Shown: positions 12,424 through 23,148 of the stretch, piece after piece | Layout of the letters: every line of letters begins with the position of its first letter | Numbering within the stretch: position 1 is the first letter of the stretch | Assembly: GCA_949752745.1 (NCBI GenBank) | Contig: OX457024.1 | Coordinates: 54,438,510 to 54,502,509, forward strand | DNA length: 64,000 nt | Direction of reading: 5' to 3' | Origin: Protula sp. h YS-2021 | Taxonomy: Eukaryota > Annelida > Polychaeta > Sabellida > Serpulidae | Notes under the pieces: model-generated | Database searches by the model: none | What the model was told of the DNA's origin: nothing | The model's input: the letters and a program-made list of their open reading frames with translations, nothing else | Position numbers and translations under genes: made by a program

Positions 12424-12935
12424 TTTCTTTTATATCAGGTGCTCATGCTCTATGAGTTGCACTGTGAACTTATAATCTCCATGGCGTAACGTGGTAAAGC
12501 TAGCATCCAACACATAGCGTTTGTAATTAAATGGTGACAGGTCAGCCTTCACAATCTTCTCTGAAAAAATGTTTATGGCTTCGAACGATGTTTCCCACGA
12601 CATATGACTGCTCGTTCCTTTTTGTACTGAGCATGCGTCATTCCCCACTGAGAGGCGCGCGTAATGCTCTGAGAATTTGTTTCTTTTATATCAGGTGCTC
12701 ATGCTCTATGAGTTGCACTGTGAACTTATAATCTCCATGGGCTAACGTGGTAAAGCTAGCATCAAACACATAGCGTTTGTAGTTAAATGGTGACAGGTCA
12801 GCCTTCACAATCTTCTCTGAAAAAATGTTTATGGATCCGAACGATGTTTCCCACGACATATGACTGCTCGTTCCTTTTTGTATTGAGCATGTGTCATTCC
12901 CCTCTGAGAGGCGCGCGTAATGCTCTGAGAATTTG
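12424..12935. repeat. 256 bp tandem duplication inside the PolB relic
   Basis: Two adjacent ~256 bp copies (12424-12679 and 12680-12935) differing by about ten substitutions. Each encodes, on the minus strand, the C-terminal end of the polymerase from SIQKGTSSHMSWETSF to YKFTVQLIEHEHLI. The left copy is therefore an extra C-terminus placed beyond the stop of the right one. Confidence 0.85.
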
Positions 12936-14660
12936 TTTCTCTTTCCACCATACAGCAAGCTGTGCATCTTCGGTCGAAGCCCTACCAACTGCCCAATGGA
13001 TACTGGATACTCCCGCAGTTTCACCTTTCATTTTCCCCAGCATTTTCTTGTTTACAGTGGAATGCAGGAAATGATCCTTTCGATAAAAACTTGCATAAAA
13101 AAGATGACTATCCTGTTGCATATCTTCGGAAATGTCTCTGGTTCATATGTCAAACTCTCTGCGTCACTGAACGGTATTTTTTCTTCATGTAATTGTAGTG
13201 ATAATTATATATGAAGGGTTTGCTGATATCCAGAGTAAACCAAATTTGAATGAGTTTGTTCAGCTATAGATCTGCTTTCAAGCAGTATATTGCTGTTAAA
13301 TCCTCATTGAAAATGTGAAATTTGTGAAACGTAGGCTTAGCGACCATCTTTTTGAAGCGTTTCTAATTGTAAACCAATTCTAGATTGATTCGTTTCCTCA
13401 CATTTTCCATAGTTTTGCCTAATATGGTATTATTCATCAATTTGTAAAAATCTTTTTCAAATTGGTTATTTGCCACTTTTCTCTTCTCTGTTTTGATATC
13501 TATGTATTTAGCTGTCCATTTACTCTGCTGGAACATAATACCTTGATGCACCTGTGTCAGTTTCAATCTAAGAGTTACGTATTGCTGCAGATTTCGATAA
13601 TGTACCACATACTTTTCCTTGTCACTGAGATTGGAAATGAGCTTTTCCGTAGGTTTACATTTCAATCCCAACTCCTTTCTCGGGTTCTGACTGTATTTAG
13701 GCAATTCACTGATTCGAACAGTTTTCTTCTCAGGAGCCGCAGGACAGTAGCTATGTTGATCATGAATTACACCCTGGCATGTGAAATCTACCTCTAAAAT
13801 ACATCCTGTCTCATCATCTTCACTCTCTTACATGTAGTCCAGATATGCTGGATCTTCCACCCATACAAATCCAGATTGTGGCAAACTCTGTGACATATTG
13901 TAGCCATAGAGATTGATGGCAATAACGTACATGATATAGTTTCTTGACTTAGTCACGTCATAGTGTAGAATGTAGGGGGTTGTTAGCTTTTGCATAATAT
14001 ACTAATGTAATATAATATATGACTGAAATACCTCCTCTTAGACTTTGCTCCACCATTTGATACATGTGAATATCATCTATCAATTCCACAACCTTGGTAT
14101 GTTTAGCATAGCGTCCCATGTCAAACGTAGTGCTGTATAGTAATGAGCAGGATGAAATTCATACGTGTTGAGACACATATTTCTAAAATTTTCAAACACA
14201 TCTGCCATCAGTAACACATCTGTTTTCAGGTAGAGATCATGACCCTCTCCAAAATTGTTGTGGAAGCTTCTTGTGGTGGAAGCTTGGTTTCTGCAAACAT
14301 GGAGGGTTTATTAGCATAGTCATAGGGATATACTCCTTGTCTAAAAAGTAACTCTTGCTGCTAATTGTCAAGCACATGAGGAGTCAGATTCTGAAACTTA
14401 CCTTTTGCCTTCAGTTGCTAAGTTGGCTACTAATGTTTGCAACGATGCTCCCATGAATTGGTAGGAGACTATGAATTTCAGATTGTCCATGGTAACTCAA
14501 TGTATTTTTCCACAGTGTTGGGAATGACTGACAGCTTTACGTACAATTTTCCTATACTATGCATAAGAAGATAACTGTCATATCCTCGTAGGTTGTGGAA
14601 TAAGACAGAGATCCCATTTTCCTTGCTGAACCTTTCTTAAGCGAAACTGTAGGTTGCAGT
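12686..14660 (-). pseudogene. Protein-primed family B DNA polymerase relic (Polinton/adintovirus type)
   Basis: Read 14660 to 12686 on the minus strand, pieces of a pPolB appear in the right order across several frames. They are FHNLRGYDSYLLMHSI near 14600 (exonuclease region, N-L-x-G-Y-D), IPNTVEKYIELP near 14510, a YAKANNP-type stretch near 13990, and INLYGYNMSQSLPQSGF near 13900 (Pol A region). These are followed by KYVVHYRNLQQYVTLRLKLT and KDFYKLMNNTILGKTMENV (13363-13704, Pol B region), FSDAESLTYE near 13170 (Pol C region) and VGLRPKMHSLLYGG near 12970. Key residues are altered: where family members have Asp before the N-L-Y-G motif the copy has Ile, and the Pol C D-x-D is D-A-E. With several frame changes and stops this is a dead copy. 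In the intact family the enzyme replicates linear DNA from a terminal protein. Capsid genes and a convincing integrase of the same element were not found. Confidence 0.8.
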
Positions 14661-14837
14661 CACTAAGTGCTGCTCCACGATATTTTCCAGTGATGTGATC
14701 ATTAACTCGCGGTTACATAGTGGTTGCTATGAATTTTTAATACATAATATATAGCGGATTTTAAATAAAAACGGATCTCCTTAAAGCTGATTTTTTGGCA
14801 CTTGTATTTATACACGGAATGAAGTTAGGATCAAATT

Positions 14838-15574
<737 letters not shown>

Positions 15575-15838
15575 GTATGTATAATGACTTTTGCTATATT
15601 TGCTAAATTATACTTGCAATAAGGCAGTCAATTTATTAAGCTAAGATCATGCTTCAGTGTCTGGTTACACCTTTCTGTCTGGAGGTATCAATGTGCGAAT
15701 TCTGAGTCAGTTGTGATCTATGTAATTTGAGCCTCTGCGCTCTGACTGACTATTGCTTTAAAAAATATTGCTGTGCACTATTGAAAAAGAAAAAAATCTA
15801 CGCAGTTGAAAAAGTTCTATTCAACGCGAAAGTTACGA

Positions 15839-16665
15839 TGCCGCGACTTTCCGAAAATGAGAGGCTACAGGATATAGGGATGCTCAATAGATTTCAAAGT
15901 GCTGTGGCTACAGCGGCTGTTATCCCGGGTAGACACAACCCGCGAATCAGCGCAAAAAGCGTGTTGCGTCGTCTTGACGATGTCAGCGCAACATTCAGCC
16001 ATACGCGCCTATGTTGGACCTGTGTTGGATAACCGTAGACAGCGTGCAAGGCGTCAGTGGGCACAAAACCACTCAGGAAGATTTTGGCTTCGTCACAATC
16101 AGAACCGCGTTGTGTTTAGCAATGAGTCACGTTTCCTGCTATTCCGCAATGATGCATGACGAGTTGGGGAACGATATCACTATGCACGTGTCCCCGAGAT
16201 CGACAGATTTGGAGGTGGTAGCACCATGATGTGGGGAGCGTTAAAATTCGGAAGGAAACCGCGGCTCCTAATCATTGACAGCACTCTTACGGCTCAGCGA
16301 TACCTAGACACTGTGTTAGAAGGGAAAGTTGTGCCATATTTCAATCAAAATCCTCATGCAGTATTCATGCATGACAATGTTCGTCCGCACGTAGCCGCTA
16401 TTTGTCATAATAGGTTACGCGCTAACAACATTAACATTCTACAATGACCGCCTTACTCGTCCGACGTGAACCACATCGAACACTTGTGGGATATCCTCGA
16501 TCGAAGAATTCGGGCGCGTATGCCGCAACCCCAAACGCACGCAGCACTGCGCCAAGCCGTGATCAAGGAATGGAATTGAATACCACAGTGGCGTATCAAC
16601 TGGCTCATCACGCCGATGCCCAGGCGGATAAATGTCCTTATAACCGCGCGAGGTGCCCACACGCG
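15839..16665 (+). pseudogene. Tc1-family transposase pseudogene (DD34E type)
   Basis: Starts MPRLSENERLQDIGMLNRFQ, with a decayed helix-turn-helix DNA-binding region. It then gives VVFSNESRFLL around the first catalytic acid (Asp expected, Asn seen), MMWGALKFG, VFMHDNVRPHVA with the second catalytic Asp, and PPYSSDVNHIEHLWDIL, the Tc1 signature carrying the last catalytic Glu. Coding passes through at least three frames: breaks near 16000-16030 and near 16155-16225, a TGA at 16445 and another at about 16576. Length and order fit a ~340 residue Tc1 transposase. It is non-functional, and no clear terminal inverted repeats were found next to it. Confidence 0.9.
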
Positions 16666-16761
16666 TTTCTTAACATTTCAAATGTCTTCAAGTCCAAATT
16701 TGTATGGGAAAGTTTTGAAATAAGCATGACATTTGTTCAATGGGGCAGTTACAAGCAGTGT

Positions 16762-16950
16762 TCAAGAAAGGACGTGATGTATCTTCACATTACAATATTT
16801 CGTGATGTCTTGATGTAATTTTAATCGTTGTACCACAATGGATGTATCTCGTGGTATACGATGTGGCTCTACATCCAACTTCTTCTGATCCTTCTTATAA
16901 TATGCATGATGTGCTTTCAGTTCAGCACTAGACTCTCCTTTCGATGGCAT
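16762..16950 (-). other. Short basic reading frame, unknown
   Basis: 62 codons beginning MPSKGESSAELKAHHAYYKK and ending at 16762. It is basic and helical-looking, and further basic residues (KKKRNRNFK) precede the Met in frame. It lies on the same strand as, and 5' to, the PolB relic, separated by the Tc1 pseudogene and microsatellites. It could be another fragment of the same element. No family is recognised. Confidence 0.25.
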
Positions 16951-17130
16951 TTTAAAATTTCTATTTCTCTTCTTTTTCACTCTGTGTCTGCCACACTGGC
17001 AGTACATGCAGTAGCAGTGCTTGCAGCAGCTGTCATACTTGCTCAGTAACTGCCACACTTGTTTCAGTATCTGCCGTTCCCACAGTTGTAACTGGTGTAC
17101 TTTGTGTCGTGATCGCAGTAGTGGCTGCAC

Positions 17131-17600
17131 TTGTGCTTGTAGTGTTCACATCTGACGTAATATAACAGCAACATTTTAAGGAGTTGTGCAGCTAAAATGG
17201 GTATTGTTCATCTTCTGCATCAGAAGTATTGTCTTTAGTTAATGTTCCCACTATGTTAGAACAAAAATCTTGACTTTCGATCTAAAAAAAACTACAATAT
17301 AGTTAATTCGGATTACCGCAGCGGAATCTTGTTGGTTGTTGCTACACAGTCTCTTCGAACACTTTCAGCTGTGATGATAAGATGATAGCCAATAACGTAT
17401 AATAGCATTACGCCACAAACATGTGCAGGACTTTTACTTTAAAAAGTCAAATACGATGCTTGACAAAGATATCCACAGCTGTAGCAGTAGAAATAATTTA
17501 GTAAATTTTTAGGTATCTCAATCTAATGACAGTTATTGACAGTGTTCAGTAGGATTTACTGACAAGTTGTGATGTTATGTCGGGTATTCGCTGTGTTATA
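17131..17600. other. No recognisable feature
   Basis: AT-rich sequence without supported coding, RNA or repeat structure. Confidence 0.3.
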
Positions 17601-17765
17601 TAGCACTTCTCCAGTCCCGGGGGAAGGGGAGTCACACATTCTGGGGTCAAGTGACTGAACATTCCGGAACCGTGGGGGGGGGGGGGTGGAGGGTTCGAGC
17701 GATTAAACATTCTAGGGGAGAGAAGATTGAGCGATTGGACATTCTGGGGCGGGGATGGGGGTGGC
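17601..17765. repeat. G-rich degenerate tandem repeat
   Basis: Four imperfect copies of a 35-40 bp word containing ACATTCTGGGG, with a run of about 13 G near 17673-17685. The plus strand has several G tracts close enough to form a quadruplex. Confidence 0.6.
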
Positions 17766-17809
17766 AGCAGTGATTTTATCAAGAGTTTATATACATATAT
17801 ATAAAGCGT

Positions 17810-18372
17810 GTGGACTGCCTGCGAGACTGGGAGATTCACGAACCATTAACAATCCAGCGGACTGATGCCATCACGAAGGACGCTGATGACTCCACAATCA
17901 TTGAAGATGCTGGTGCATGCATAAATTTCAAGGCAAATACCGGTAGACTATTTTATATAAACTGTATCCAGATTCCAGAAAAGTATCTGTGCTGCGTTGG
18001 CCCATCACATTCAAAACAAGCAATCGAGGACAATGATTTTGAACATACCACTCGATATAATTTATGGCAGGGAAGAGGACATCCTTCCAGACTAGAGAAG
18101 GACCAGTACCCACTCTGGGCGCTGTGCTACAGCAATGCCTACCACTCTACCTGTGGGCTGTGCGGACGCTGGCTCAAAGAAGACAGATGCGTGAGTACAC
18201 AGTGTCCGCCCATGCTGTGCACACCATGTGCTTGCAACACCATGGATGCCCGCAAGAAGCAAAGATTATTTGCGACATCTTGACAACGTACTTTGTGTTC
18301 AACGGTGAACAGTATTTAGATAACCGAAATCATGAAAACTGGATCAAACAACTGAAAAACCTAGGTTCTTAA
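17810..18372 (+). other. Two overlapping open frames of unknown nature
   Basis: Frames of 157 codons (17810-18283) and 102 codons (18064-18372) overlap. The first has Cys-rich stretches (STCGLCGRWLKEDRC). The second ends with a plausible hydrophilic tail (DNRNHENWIKQLKNLGS). A single gene with a frame change near 18260 could join them, but no family is recognised and the reading frame may be spurious. Confidence 0.15.
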
Positions 18373-18479
18373 CAGGACCACCAACAGGTAAAAAACGAAA
18401 AGCTAATTTGTTTGTTTGTTTTTTGTTGTTGTTGTTGTTGTGTAACTGATGATGTATGAATGCTGATGTGCGAGTTGTG

Positions 18480-18625
18480 AAGTATGAAATTTTTTATATA
18501 TTATATCATATTATATTTTATTATATTATATACTACATTATATTATTATATTAGATCACATATCGTATTCCTGTATTATATATTATATTTAAATATCAAT
18601 TACATATTATATTTTTTCAGACTAG
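18480..18625. repeat. AT-rich TATTATAT degenerate repeat
   Basis: Low-complexity run of ATTATAT/ATATTAT words without a strict period. Confidence 0.7.
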
Positions 18626-18735
18626 AATGCTGATGTATGAGTTATAAAATAACCTATACATCAGCAATTTTTTACCGGCTAGAAATTCGCATGAGACTTC
18701 TAGACGGACCGGCCGAAAGTTTCCTTCTCCATCTA

Positions 18736-18972
18736 CTACTCACATGCTAAAATGAAATCTTTGAAATTGTTTCCAACGTTTTTCCAGTAAAATCTTTCCA
18801 AAATTTTGGCCCTTTCCTTTGTCATATCCAGATGGTTACCTAAGCAGCGAACTGTGTCGCTATCGCCGTTTTTAGACAGTTGATTTGGATATTTATTATT
18901 CACTGCATAATCGAAAATAATATTAATGTGGCTTTGCTTAGTGCTTTCCATTTTCCTACTATTGTTAGCCAT
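18736..18972 (-). pseudogene. Integrase H2C2 zinc-binding fragment
   Basis: 78 codons on the minus strand. The middle reads NKYPNQLSKNG and the C-terminal half GNHLDMTKERAKILERFYWK, then NFKDFILACE and a stop. The H-L-x(3)-K-x(3)-I-x-x-R-F-Y-W spacing is that of the HHCC domain of integrases from retroelements and Ginger-like transposons. The expected C-x-x-C is cut off by the stop after ACE. A deletion seems to have joined the upstream KYP..LSKNG segment to the H2C2 segment. It is a fragment without a catalytic core. Confidence 0.5.
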
Positions 18973-20269
18973 TTACGTGTCTATTTTTACCCTTTTATGT
19001 TACATTACAACTTTAACCGTTTTCCTTCTGCTTTGTTTAGTGATTGGAACTGCATGTAGCAATCAAAATCAACCTCCTATTTACACACATGCAGGGAACA
19101 TACTTAAAACAGCATTCTGACACTTTGGGATTAACAGCTTTGAGCTAGGAATTAACCTACTCAGAAAATTGTGACATCAGCAGACACTGAAAGACATTGA
19201 TAAACACTAATAAGAAAACCTTTTGATTCTGAGTGATCAATTGAACCTGCAGAATATGTATCTTCTTTGTAGAATAACTTCTTTGCAGAATATCAGTCAA
19301 ATATTTGCAATGATTGTGAAAAACCAATGTTAAAGAGGTGGTCCAGTTTGGCTCTGGTTGAATGAAATGAATGGGGATTCTGAACCAGTCTAGTAGGCCA
19401 GAATCTCCATGGGGGTCATGGACCAGAGGAACCATTAGAGGGAAAATGAAAGTTCTGCAGCAATCAATCATTGTGACATCATAATGACAGCATTAAGCTC
19501 CGCCCCCTGAGTAGGGAAAAGGAGAGTTCTACCACAGTCAATCATCGTCATCAATCACGTGATCAATTAAGCCCCGCCCATCAATTCAAGTTGTCAATTA
19601 AATTCTAGTTTTGAGCATAAGCATAATTTTTTCATCTCAAAATTTTAACTTTTAAAAAGTAAAAAAGTAGATAACTTTCGTCACGTTAAACCTATATTAA
19701 TCAAATTTAACCTTTTGATCCAGTTTTATGTCTAGTTTTTACATAAAGTTGTCATGGGCTATTTGCGTATGTGGCAAATAGGCTATAAGCACAATTTTTT
19801 CATCCCTAAATTTTTATTTTAGTAACTTTATAAAAAAGTAGATAACTTTCGTTATGTTTAACCGATTTGAATCAAAATTTTACCGTTTGATCCAATTTTA
19901 TCTCTAGATTTATAATAAAGTTGTTACAGGCTATTTGCTTATCTTGCTATATGCATCATTTTTATTTCCACAAATTTTTAAAGAACAGATAACTTTCGTC
20001 ATGTTTAACCTATTTGAATCAAAATTTTACCTTTTGATTCAGTTTTATTTCTAGGTTTTGCATGATGTTGTCACAGGCTATTGTTATGTTTACTATTTTT
20101 GGGTTGGTGATGCGGGAAGAGCCTACAATTCAAACATGTGTTCGAATGGCAAGCCCATTCAAACATGTGTTCGAATGGCAAGCCCATTCAAAGACGTGTT
20201 CGAATGAGCAGCCAATTCAAAGACGTATTCGAATTACTTTTGGAACATATTATGTCATGGGATTGATAA

Positions 20270-20485
20270 ATAAGTTGATCAACAAGTTGTTGTTCAACAA
20301 ATTATTCAACAAATTGTGTAACGAGTTGTTGTACAACAATTGTTCAACAAGTTGTTCAACAAACATGTTGTTGAACTAGTTGAACATGTTCAACATATTG
20401 TTCAACAAGTTTAACAAGTGCAAAATGTTCAACATGTTATTCAACATGTTGTTCAACAAGTTTGTTGTTCAACAAGTTGCTCAAG
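20270..20485. repeat. Palindromic GTTGAACAACATGTTGAAC array, left
   Basis: Dense irregular array of self-complementary words such as TTGTTCAACAA and GTTGAACATGTTCAAC. It forms the inner end of the left arm and can fold both on itself and with the matching array at 21470-21705. Confidence 0.85.
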
Positions 20486-20661
20486 CAATTGATGCAACAA
20501 AAATGACAGCTAGTTCAGAAAAAGCAAGACATATATTGAAAAGTTTTATTGATACACTTAAATACATAGTGCTTAAATCAATAAAATATTATAATATTTG
20601 TTGATTTACAAAGTCTTTATTATAAAGTTTAGTCAAATAAGTCTATTTTTCTTCATGTGTT

Positions 20662-21054
20662 TCATCTGTTCACTATCCATATCACTTTCTTCTTCGCTGC
20701 TTTCATCTCCTCCTCCTCATCTAGAAGCTCTTCAAAGTATGCATCGTTTCTTCTTACAGCCGCCTTTAGTGCCTCTGAACACTCGTAATGTTTTTCATCA
20801 ACAAAGTAATTAAAGTCCTCTAATATGGTCTGATAATGTTCGCTTTGTTCTAGACGTTGGGTATATTTGAACAGTCTCATAAACAGTTGTTTTAGTTCAT
20901 GCTTATAAATGGGTCGAAAGTCATCACTTGCTATTTTACGCACATCTTCAAGCCATTGTTCTTCATATTCTGAAATCTTTTCTTGAAATTTGGCATCATG
21001 ATCATCGTAGATTTCTTGGACCATTTCATACCAAACAGAGTCTATTTCTGACAT
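20662..21054 (-). CDS. Acidic, helix-rich protein of foldback-like element, unknown function
   Basis: About 130 codons from an ATG at 21054 (MSEIDSVWYEMVQEIYDD) to a stop at 20662. An in-frame upstream ATG at 21231 would give 189 residues, but the added segment runs through a 39 nt inverted repeat and is low-complexity Val/Ile/Thr, so the inner start is preferred. The product is charged and probably alpha-helical (EKISEYEEQWLEDVRK, RPIYKHELKQLFMRLFKY) and ends in an acidic then basic stretch (FEELLDEEEEMKAAKKK). No DDE, RNase H-like or HTH motif is seen. It lies between the two inverted arms and is, with the zinc-finger frame upstream, the only coding potential of the element. It may be a C-terminal exon of a larger protein. 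No family is recognised. Confidence 0.45.
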   Translation of the reverse strand: MSEIDSVWYEMVQEIYDDHDAKFQEKISEYEEQWLEDVRKIASDDFRPIYKHELKQLFMRLFKYTQRLEQSEHYQTILEDFNYFVDEKHYECSEALKAAVRRNDAYFEELLDEEEEMKAAKKKVIWIVNR

Positions 21055-21174
21055 GTGAACCATTGTGGCGAGGGTGATGATGACAGCAGTTCTGACAGTG
21101 ATGATGGCAGCAATTTTGACAGTAGTTCTGACAGTACTGCTGTCATCATCACCCTCGCCACAATGGTTCATATG
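21052..21174. repeat. 39 nt inverted repeat (strong hairpin)
   Basis: Arms 21052-21090 and 21136-21174 pair at 38 of 39 positions (single mismatch CATGTG versus CATATG) around a 45 nt spacer of GACAG/GATGATGGCAGC words. It sits at the proposed start codon of the acidic protein, so a transcript would carry a very stable stem-loop there. Confidence 0.9.
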
Positions 21175-21244
21175 TTTTAACAAAGCTTCTTGACTGTTGT
21201 ATAACACATCATTCTGTATAAGCATGTGCATTCTTTTTAGCCAT

Positions 21245-21425
21245 CTTGACGTTTTGACTTTCCATAGAAGACTAAAGTTTCAGTGATAGGTGGTTTTACA
21301 GGGTGTTCCAAATATATCTCCAATTCTCCTTCTGAATTGTGAGCATCTTTTAAGTGCCTTTTAAGTGGCCAATTGCAAGATTTCAAACAAATGTTGCATT
21401 GATAAATCCTTTCGGTTCAACATAC
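21245..21425 (-). CDS. C2H2-like zinc finger frame in foldback-like element
   Basis: A minus-strand frame reads TERIYQCNICLKSC followed by NWPLKRHLKDAH, i.e. C-x2-C-x10-H-x4-H, a single C2H2-type finger with a slightly short loop. It continues through LEIYLEHPVKPPITETLVFY to a stop near 21245. The upstream end is closed by a stop near 21415, so the frame is short and probably one exon or a remnant. It lies 5' of the acidic frame on the same strand and in a different frame, so splicing or a frame change would be needed to join them. DNA binding is inferred from the finger alone. Confidence 0.45.
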
Positions 21426-21469
21426 ACCTTTCAAATAATAAAAAGTCTTTAAACATAGCTTTATAAACG

Positions 21470-21705
21470 ACAACAACATGTTTAACATGATGAACATGTT
21501 CAACTTGTTCAACAACATGTTAAAATGTACAACTTGTTGAACAACATGTTGAACAACATGTTAAACATGTTGAACTTGTTGAACAATATGTTGAACACGT
21601 TGAACATGTTCAACGTGTTGAACTTGTTCAACAACTTGTTGAACATGTTAAACAATTGTTGAAGAATTTGTTGAACAACAACTTATTGAACAACTTATTA
21701 ATCAA
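21470..21705. repeat. Palindromic GTTGAACAACATGTTGAAC array, right
   Basis: Inner end of the right arm. It has the same GTTGAAC/GTTCAAC words as the left array in inverted orientation, including many perfect local palindromes such as GTTGAACATGTTCAAC. Confidence 0.85.
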
Positions 21706-22918
21706 TACCATGACATAATATGTTCCAAAAGTAATTCGAACACGTCATTGAATGGGCTTGCCATTTGAACACATGTTTGAATGGACTTGCCATTCGAACA
21801 CAAGTTTGAATGGTGTGCTCTTCCCGCATCACCAACCACAAAAAAACATAACAATAGCCTGTGACAACTTCATGCAAAAGCTAGAAATAAAACTGGATCA
21901 AGCTGTAAATTTTTGATTCAAAATAGGTTAAACATGACGAAAGTTATCTATTTTTTAAAAAAAATTACAACAAAAAATTATGCTTATAGCCATATATGCA
22001 AATAGTTTGTGACAACGTTATGTAAAAACTAGAAATAAAACTTAATCAAACGGTAAAATTTTGATTCAAATTGGTTTAACATGACAAAAGCTATTTGCTC
22101 TTTAAGAATTTACTGAAATAAAAATTATGCTTATAGCCAGATATGCAAATAGCCTGTGGCACCTTATGTAAAAACTAGAAATAAAACTAGATCAAACGGT
22201 AAAATTTTGAATCGAGTCGGTTAAACATAACAAAAGTTATCTACTTCTAAAATGTTACTAAAATAAGAATTTGGGGATGAAAAAATGATACTTATATACA
22301 AATAGCCCATGACAACTATATGTGAAAAAGTTATCTACTTTTTTACTTTTTAAGTTAAAATTTTGAGGTGAAAAAATGTGCTTACAGCCACTTATGCAAA
22401 TAGCCTGTGTCCACTTTATGCCAAAACTAGCATTTGATTGACAGCTTTAATTGATGGACGGGGGGGGGGGGTGCTTAAGTGATCACGTGATTGGCAGCTT
22501 TAATTAATGGGCGGGGCTTAATTAATGACGTGATTGATGACGTCACGATGATTGACTGCGGTAGAACTGTCGTTTTTCCCCTATGACGTCACGATGATTG
22601 ACTGGCGTAGAACTCTCGTTTTTTCCTACTCAACGGACAGAGCTTGAGGATGTCATCATGATGTCACGATAATTGATTGCTGTAGAACTGTCGGTTTCCC
22701 CTCCTGGTTCCTCTGGTCCAGAACCCCCATGGACATTCTGGCCCACTAGACTGGCCCCATGGGGGTTCTGGACCACTGGTTGGTCCAGAAAAGTGGGCAA
22801 GAAGTCTCGTTTTTACCCTACCCGTGTAAATGTATTTTGATAATATTTTTTCATGTGAATAAATGGACTGTATAATTAAAATGTATAAAACTATCTTAAA
22901 CCATTTTATTGACCAAAT

Positions 22919-23148
22919 TCAACATAATTCAGACAAAAATACTATAAAGGCATCCTTGATCAGAAAGTTCTTTGTTGTTTTTTTTTTCTCTTAATGTTCT
23001 TTTCAGCATTTTTAGAGAGCCCAGGTGGATACTTCTGATCGCTAAGATTATCATAAATAACGTCAGCATTATCTAAGAAGCGCTTTGTTGCATATTCAAC
23101 TTTATCTTCCATTTGGAAAATGACCCCGGTGGTGAAAGCGCTTCCGAT
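22919..23148 (-). pseudogene. Integrase-associated N-terminal fragment
   Basis: The minus-strand frame reads FQMEDKVEYATKRFLDNADV, then SDQKYPPGLSKNAEKNIKRK and KNFLIKDAFIV before a stop. The YP-x(4)-KN-x(3)-NI-R/K-R-K-x-x-F-x-(I/V)-K-D pattern is what commonly precedes the H2C2 domain of integrases in Ginger-type and related elements. It resembles the KYPNQLSKNG segment at 18736-18972 on the same strand. Both are remnants without a catalytic core. A short A run (KKKK) may mark a slippage site. Confidence 0.4.

Larger units (their letters stand above)
19335..22800. mobile_element. Foldback-like element with long repetitive inverted arms
   Basis: About 3.47 kb. The left arm (about 19335-20485) and right arm (about 21470-22800) are inverted copies at roughly 80-90% by eye. 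From outside in, the shared blocks are a GGTCCAGAA/CCCCATGGGGG block, GATGATTGACTG-type repeats near GGGCGGGGCTTAATT, and three or four ~130 bp repeats around AGATAACTTTCGTCATGTT. Inside these lie a CATTCGAACACATGTTTGAA block and an inner array of GTTGAACAACATGTTGAAC words. The central ~1 kb carries the only coding signals, on the minus strand. Long, internally repetitive inverted arms define foldback (FB/Galileo-like) elements. No P-type or other transposase is recognised here, and target duplications could not be identified. Confidence 0.75.

Noticed and set aside
20062..20604. Plus-strand Asn/Lys/Leu-rich frames over the GTTGAAC array
   Set aside because: Produced by the repeat itself (NKLINKLLFNKL pattern).
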